This document shows, piece by piece, positions 60,056 through 64,000 of a stretch of 64,000 nt of DNA (the stretch's first letter is position 1; every line of letters starts with the position of its first letter). This DNA is from an uncultured Corynebacterium sp. (lineage in GTDB: Bacteria; Actinomycetota; Actinomycetes; Mycobacteriales; Mycobacteriaceae): assembly GCA_946223355.1 (NCBI GenBank), contig CAMIPB010000012.1, positions 5,480 to 69,479 on the forward strand, in the 5' to 3' direction. The notes under the pieces were generated by a model that worked only from the letters and a program-made list of their open reading frames with translations, was not told where the DNA came from and made no database searches. The position numbers and the translations under genes were made by a program.

Positions 60056-61798
60056 ATGACCACTCAGGACACCATCTCCACCGTTTTAATTGCCAATCGC
60101 GGCGAGATTGCAGTTCGCATCGCACGCGTAGCTCGCGACCTCGGCATCCGTTCCGTTGCTGTTTATTCCGAGGCGGACGCTGGTGCTCTTCATACACAAG
60201 TTGCTGACGAGGCATACGCCCTTCCAGGAAATTCCGCCGGCGATACTTATATGAACGTGCCAGCATTGCTAGATATCGCTGTTCGCGCAGGTGCCGATGC
60301 TGTTCACCCCGGATACGGGTTCTTGAGTGAGAACGCGGACTTTGCCCGCATGGTTGCCGCGGCTGGACTGCGTTGGATCGGCCCTACACCAGAAGCGATT
60401 GAACTACTCGGTGACAAAATCGCGGCTCGTCGAGTAGCCACAGAAGTAGGCGCTCCGCTGGCTCCCGGCACCTCCGATCCAATTGATGATTGGCAAGAAG
60501 CTCGTCAATTTGCAGAAAAGCATGGTCTCCCCATCGCTATCAAGGCTGCCTACGGAGGCGGTGGCCGCGGACTCAAAGTCGTGGACAAGATGGAAGACAT
60601 CGAAGGTGCTTTCAACTCTGCAGGCCGGGAAGCCATGGAGGCTTTCGGCCGCGCCGAATGCTACGTAGAAAAATTTCTCACCCACCCACGCCACGTTGAA
60701 GCACAGGTACTCGCGGATACCCACGGCAACGTCATCGTAGTTGGTACCCGTGACTGCTCTACGCAGCGTCGCTTTCAAAAACTCATTGAAGAGGCACCGG
60801 CCCCTAACCTCACGGATGCCCAGCGCGAAGGAATCATTGAAGGCGCACGTTCTATCTGCACCAAGGTGGGATACACCGGCGCCGGAACAGTGGAGTACAT
60901 AGTCTCCGAGGACGGAACCATCTCCTTCCTCGAGGTCAACACCCGTGTCCAGGTTGAACATCCAGTGTCTGAAGTAGTCACCGGTGTAGATATCATCGCA
61001 GAACAATTCCGCATCGCCGCCGGCGAAGCCTTGTCTATCACCGAGGATCCGGAAGCGAACGGCCACGCTTTCGAATTCCGTATTAATGCAGAAGATATCC
61101 TCAATGGCTTCGCTCCATGCCCAGGTACAGTAACTACCTTCGAGCCACCAACCGGACCAGGAATTCGCGTAGACGCCGCAGTGCGTTCAGGGTCTATCGT
61201 TCCCCCTTACTACGACTCCCTTATTGCCAAGCTCATTGTGTGGGGACCAACGCGCGAGGTCGCGCTTCGCCGTGCTCAGCAGGCACTGAAAGAGTTCACT
61301 GTCTCGGGTGTTCGCACAGTGCTTCCTTTTCACCGCGACATGATGAACAATCCTGTGCTGACCGGTGACACTCTGGGTGTGTACACCGACTGGGTGGACC
61401 AGAACTACCGCCCTTCTGCGGGGATTCGTTCCGGCAAGGTGGACGCCATCTACACACAGCGCCGCAATGTCGCTATCGAAATTGACGGCAAGATCGTCAA
61501 TGTTGGCTTGCCTGTCGAGCTGTTTGCTGCGCAAACAGACGCTGCACCTTCTGCCGCTCCCCATGCCGGTGCTCCTAAAGCAGCCGATGACAACGCAGTA
61601 ACCTCACCGTTCGAGGGAAACCTCGTGGAATGGAACGTGGACAACGGCGCGGAGGTCGAAGAAGGCGACAATATTGCCACGGTAGAGGCAATGAAGATGG
61701 AATCTGCCATCAATGCCCCGAAATCAGGAAAGATCTCCTTCCAGGCCAAGGCTGGTGACCGCCTCAGTCCAGATACTGTAATCGCAACAATCGATTAA
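60056..61798 (+). CDS. Biotin carboxylase fused to biotin carboxyl carrier domain
   Basis: A 580-residue protein. Residues of about 7-450 are biotin carboxylase: LIANRGEIAVRIARVARDLG, HPGYGFLSENADFA, the ATP-grasp loop KAAYGGGGRGLK, and EVNTRVQVEHPVSE. The last about 75 residues are a BCCP domain with the biotinyl Lys547 in VEAMKMES. It is the size of mycobacterial AccA-type subunits, but its partner here is PxpBC, not an acyl-CoA carboxyltransferase; none is nearby. It follows pxpBC by 30 bases. Confidence 0.92.
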   Translation: MTTQDTISTVLIANRGEIAVRIARVARDLGIRSVAVYSEADAGALHTQVADEAYALPGNSAGDTYMNVPALLDIAVRAGADAVHPGYGFLSENADFARMVAAAGLRWIGPTPEAIELLGDKIAARRVATEVGAPLAPGTSDPIDDWQEARQFAEKHGLPIAIKAAYGGGGRGLKVVDKMEDIEGAFNSAGREAMEAFGRAECYVEKFLTHPRHVEAQVLADTHGNVIVVGTRDCSTQRRFQKLIEEAPAPNLTDAQREGIIEGARSICTKVGYTGAGTVEYIVSEDGTISFLEVNTRVQVEHPVSEVVTGVDIIAEQFRIAAGEALSITEDPEANGHAFEFRINAEDILNGFAPCPGTVTTFEPPTGPGIRVDAAVRSGSIVPPYYDSLIAKLIVWGPTREVALRRAQQALKEFTVSGVRTVLPFHRDMMNNPVLTGDTLGVYTDWVDQNYRPSAGIRSGKVDAIYTQRRNVAIEIDGKIVNVGLPVELFAAQTDAAPSAAPHAGAPKAADDNAVTSPFEGNLVEWNVDNGAEVEEGDNIATVEAMKMESAINAPKSGKISFQAKAGDRLSPDTVIATID

Positions 61799-61822
61799 TG
61801 CTTTCCAGTAGGCTGTTGTTTC

Positions 61823-62446
61823 ATGCTCGCTCAACAACTGGCCCAGCAGCTGCGCCACGATATCTCTGATGCTCTCTACACCCCCGGAGAGCAATTGCAG
61901 GAGGTTCACGTGGCTTCGCGCTACGAAGTCTCTCGCAATACTCTGCGGGAGGCTTTTGCTGTTCTAGCGGAAAAGCAGCTTCTAGAACGCATTCCTAACC
62001 GGGGTGTTTTCATTGCGTCCCCGTCTATTGAATCCGTGCGTGATCTTTATCAAGCACGTCTTGCGCTTGAGCCCGCAGCGTTGCTGTGGGGCGCCCATCG
62101 AGGCCCCGTTTCGAACCTCCACGACTTGCGCACAATTGTTGACGCTGCCAGCCAGGCTCCCGCTAAAGATGTGGGCGGCCTCAATCAAAAATTCCACCGT
62201 GAGCTTGTGTCCAGTTTGGGTTCATCACTACTGGATCAGACCATGGACAATCTTCTTGCCCGTATGCGCCTGTGTTTTATAAAGGTTTTAGAAACTGAAC
62301 CAGACTTCCACACTGACTACGTCACCTTCAACGCACACATTGTTGATCTCTTGGAAGACGGCGATGGTGATGTAGCAGCACTTGAGATGCGCCAATCGCT
62401 GACGGAAACCTGCGAGCGCATTTGTTCGATCCTCGCCCGAAGCTAG
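61823..62446 (+). CDS. GntR-family regulator with FCD domain
   Basis: A 207-residue regulator. The N-terminal winged helix has ALYTPGEQLQEVHVASRYEVSRNTLREAFAVLAEKQLLERIPNRGVFI. The all-helical FCD domain (about 75-205) is the ligand-binding kind, often for small carboxylates. It is the last intact gene of the pxp operon and probably binds the palindrome at 57660. The effector could be 5-oxoproline or glutamate (inference). Confidence 0.88.
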   Translation: MLAQQLAQQLRHDISDALYTPGEQLQEVHVASRYEVSRNTLREAFAVLAEKQLLERIPNRGVFIASPSIESVRDLYQARLALEPAALLWGAHRGPVSNLHDLRTIVDAASQAPAKDVGGLNQKFHRELVSSLGSSLLDQTMDNLLARMRLCFIKVLETEPDFHTDYVTFNAHIVDLLEDGDGDVAALEMRQSLTETCERICSILARS

Positions 62447-62503
62447 CCGACGACGTCATTGTGCTCTTACTATCTAGCGCTCTAACTAATATTTGGCTGT
62501 CCG

Positions 62504-62980
62504 TTAAGGGACTTGGAACTGGCTATCCCGCGCGTTCGTAATCAGCATCTTGCCCGGGGCGTGAGTTATCGCCAACTCAGGCTGTGAGTCCATTACTACG
62601 GCCTGCGGGGTAACACCGCAGGCCCAAAATACAGGAATGTGCCCGGGTGGAATATCCACTGCGTCTCCAAAATCTGGAGCCATAACGTCAGTGATGCCGA
62701 TTTCTTCCGGGTTGCCCACATGAATGGGAGCACCATGCACTGCCGGGTACCGCGAGGTGATTCGCCAACTTGATCCCGTCCGCCAAAAGCGGTGTCTCAA
62801 AGGTAAAAGAGCAACCGATAATGAAACCGACCATATGCTCGTCCCAGATGTCAACGACGTCCGTTGGGCTACTTACCAGCTTTCCACGCTCATAGACCCG
62901 ATACTCCGGAATGTCAGTCCGGATATCCCCGCCACTGAGCAGCTGTGAACTAACTTGCCCCGGCTCCAGCACCCCAACCC
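62504..62980 (-). pseudogene. Decayed DUF1445 / YcsI-type (D-glutamate cyclase-like) gene
   Basis: Remains of a DUF1445 putative hydro-lyase, in two frames. The middle part is in one frame (GGDIRTDIPEYRVYERGKLV, then IGCSFTFETPLLADGI) and the C-terminal part in another (ITSRYPAVHGAPIHVGNPEE, HIPVFWACGVTPQAVVM, ITHAPGKMLITN). The segment between them, about 50 residues in intact members, is deleted, and the N terminus is missing. Intact relatives lie in pxp-type operons (B. subtilis ycsI), and the mammalian homologue converts D-glutamate to 5-oxo-D-proline. Confidence 0.82.
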
Positions 62981-63322
62981 CAGCAGGCCAGCGGGCCGGA
63001 GGCGGCACTGTGTAAAAGTACAGACCTGAAAACACATACCTGCTCGCAGACGGCCACACCACACGAGAATGATTTAGCCACCTGCAGGTATGCACTTCCA
63101 GGTCTGCACTTATAGACCCTGTAATACCTAGTCCAAGGGGCCGGGCCCAGCCCCTTCCACCAAGCCCTGACCGGAACCACCACGCCCTGGTACGCCGCAA
63201 AGGCGCTACCTATTCTTGGTCGCACGAGCACACTGCTGGCCCGGGCACACGCCACAACTGTGCCGGTGAGGACACTCATTGTTGGTCTAGCCGCGGTTTC
63301 TACAGTTTTCTCAAAGATTGTC
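62981..63322. other. 342-base region without a recognisable gene
   Basis: The sequence between the DUF1445 remnant and the insertion-sequence material has several overlapping open frames, but none looks like a protein. It contains the inverted repeat described separately and a small GC-rich hairpin (AAGGGGC/GCCCCTT, 63135-63156). It has probably been brought in or scrambled by mobile elements. Confidence 0.5.
63017..63110. repeat. Imperfect 27-bp inverted repeat
   Basis: Left arm 63017-63043 begins AGTACAGACCTG and ends CATACCTGC; right arm 63084-63110 is its reverse complement at 22 of 27 positions, with a 40-base spacer. The repeat extends a few more bases outward with A/T matches. It could be a DNA or RNA stem-loop, or the ends of a small mobile element. 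Confidence 0.6.
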
Positions 63323-63342
63323 ATGTCTCGTGACTTTTTGGA
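63323..63342 (+). repeat. Insertion-sequence end-like repeat, copy 1
   Basis: ATGTCTCGTGACTTTTTGGA. It matches copy 2 (63371-63390) at 17 of 20 positions, in the same orientation, 48 bases apart. It resembles the terminal repeat of an integrase-type insertion sequence. Confidence 0.6.
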
Positions 63343-63370
63343 TATAGAGTCCAGTTGCTTATTGGACGTG

Positions 63371-63390
63371 ATGTCTAGAGACTTTTTGGA
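63371..63390 (+). repeat. Insertion-sequence end-like repeat, copy 2
   Basis: ATGTCTAGAGACTTTTTGGA. It lies 24 bases before the transposase fragment at 63414 and is probably that element's left end. Confidence 0.6.
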
Positions 63391-63413
63391 CACTCAACCG
63401 GTGAAATGGTCGG

Positions 63414-63665
63414 ATGGCTATTTCATCGCACACACGCAGAAAGGTCGCGGATTTCGATCCGGTCCGCGACGGAAAAACCATCAAGCAGTTTTGCAAGGAT
63501 GAGAAGATCTCTCGGCAGACGTTTCACAACGTCAGGGATCGTATTGCTCGCCGTGGGCGGGCGGGTATTTTGCCGGAAAGTACCGCGCCGAAAAATCCTG
63601 CCCGCAAATACACCGAAGCGGATCGCCAAGCAGTCATCGACGCCCGAGTCACGTTGCAAGAGGTT
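63414..63665 (+). pseudogene. Transposase N-terminal fragment (IS481/IS3-like integrase type)
   Basis: About 84 residues starting MAISSHTRRKVADFDPVRDG, with a helix-turn-helix (KQFCKDEKISRQTFHNVRDRI) and the beginning of a second (RKYTEADRQAVIDARVTLQ). The catalytic DDE domain is missing; the frame enters the end of the next element and stops at 63686. It was most likely cut by insertion of the IS256-family element. The family call is tentative. Confidence 0.6.
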
Positions 63666-64000
63666 GCGTCCCTTAGTGTGGTGTAACGCTTGCTGATGGT
63701 GGGCCCTGGAAATAGTGGGGCGGCCATCGTAAGTCAACCTTTCGACTCAATTACCACATCTCACCGAAAGGCACATGGCGATGACCGCTGCTCCGCATTC
63801 TATCGACCCTGCAACCTGTCTGGATGATTTGCTCGCCTAAGCTTCGCCGGATTTGATGCGGCAGATGTTGCAGGGGTATATCAACCAGATCCTCTCCGCC
63901 CAGGCTGATACTGTGTGCGGCGCTGAATACGGTGTCTCTTCTGAACAGCGGGTCAACCACCGCAACGGGTACCGCCACCGCGACCTCGACACCCGTGTCG
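63661..64000 (+). mobile_element. IS256-family insertion sequence, left part
   Basis: The element covers the window end. Its transposase start region is at 63775, and about 110 bases of leader precede it, starting near GGTTGCGTCCCTTAGTGTGG, which I take as the left inverted repeat. The exact left boundary is an estimate; the right end is outside the window. Confidence 0.6.
63775..64000 (+). pseudogene. IS256-family (mutator) transposase with early nonsense codon, partial
   Basis: The reading MAMTAAPHSIDPATCLDDLL-A-stop is followed in the same frame by ASPDLMRQMLQGYINQIL, then GAEYGVSSEQRVNHRNGYRH and RDLDTRV, the standard IS256 N terminus. The TAA at 63838-63840 most simply arises from CAA or GAA. 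AAAGG lies upstream of the start. The catalytic part lies beyond the window. Confidence 0.8.

Noticed and set aside
60404..61066. 220-codon open frame on the minus strand
   Set aside because: Antisense to the ATP-grasp part of the biotin carboxylase gene; no family features.
62950..63393. 147-codon open frame on the minus strand across the repeat region
   Set aside because: It crosses the inverted repeat and both IS-end repeats, and its product has no domain-like pattern; most likely chance.

Overview
The window is chromosomal DNA of a Corynebacterium, or a very close relative in the Corynebacteriales. Evidence: two WhiB regulators, SigH with its anti-sigma factor, AdnA/AdnB, MtrA-MtrB-LpqB, rhamnosyltransferase and LCP genes of arabinogalactan assembly, and many leaderless-looking promoters. 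From memory, the gene order is that of M. tuberculosis Rv3193c to Rv3268 and of the C. glutamicum region around cg0847 to cg0914. Base composition looks slightly above half G+C. I do not assign a species.

Layout. 1-3.9 kb: start of prfB, two tandem IMPase-family phosphatases (the second is HisN), a secreted trypsin-like protease and an initiator tRNA. 4-12.7 kb: conserved actinobacterial envelope and protease genes (UPF0182, PPA1309 family, lipoprotein, PDZ-Lon protease, DUF2342, YgjP-type protease) and an orphan cyclodehydratase-like protein. 12.6-27.5 kb: DNA repair and conserved genes (uvrD2, K+ channel, adnB, adnA, TIGR02569, DUF3152, DUF3107, DEAD-box helicase, beta-propeller protein). 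27.5-34.1 kb: whcE behind a long leader, bL37, yedK-sigH-rshA, aroA-rsgA and small conserved genes. 34.1-43.7 kb: minus-strand block DUF4259-tmk-mtrA-mtrB-lpqB-comF, then hpf and secA. 43.7-55.1 kb: sugar-nucleotide and cell-wall block (manA, pmmA, rmlA2, wbbL, lcpA), whcD and a lone phytoene/squalene synthase between lcpA and the TIGR03089 gene.

55.1-64 kb is accessory: a 2-keto-acid decarboxylase, then a plus-strand operon of pxpA, a fused pxpB-pxpC, a biotin carboxylase/BCCP protein and a GntR/FCD regulator, with a perfect palindromic operator candidate in front. A decayed DUF1445 (D-glutamate cyclase type) gene follows, then repeats, an insertion-sequence fragment and an IS256-family element with a nonsense codon that runs off the window.

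The most interesting system is the pxp operon. PxpB/PxpC are homologous to the carboxyltransferase part of urea carboxylase, so with the biotin carboxylase-BCCP protein they make the full set of parts of a split, biotin-dependent carboxylase acting beside the lactam hydrolase PxpA.
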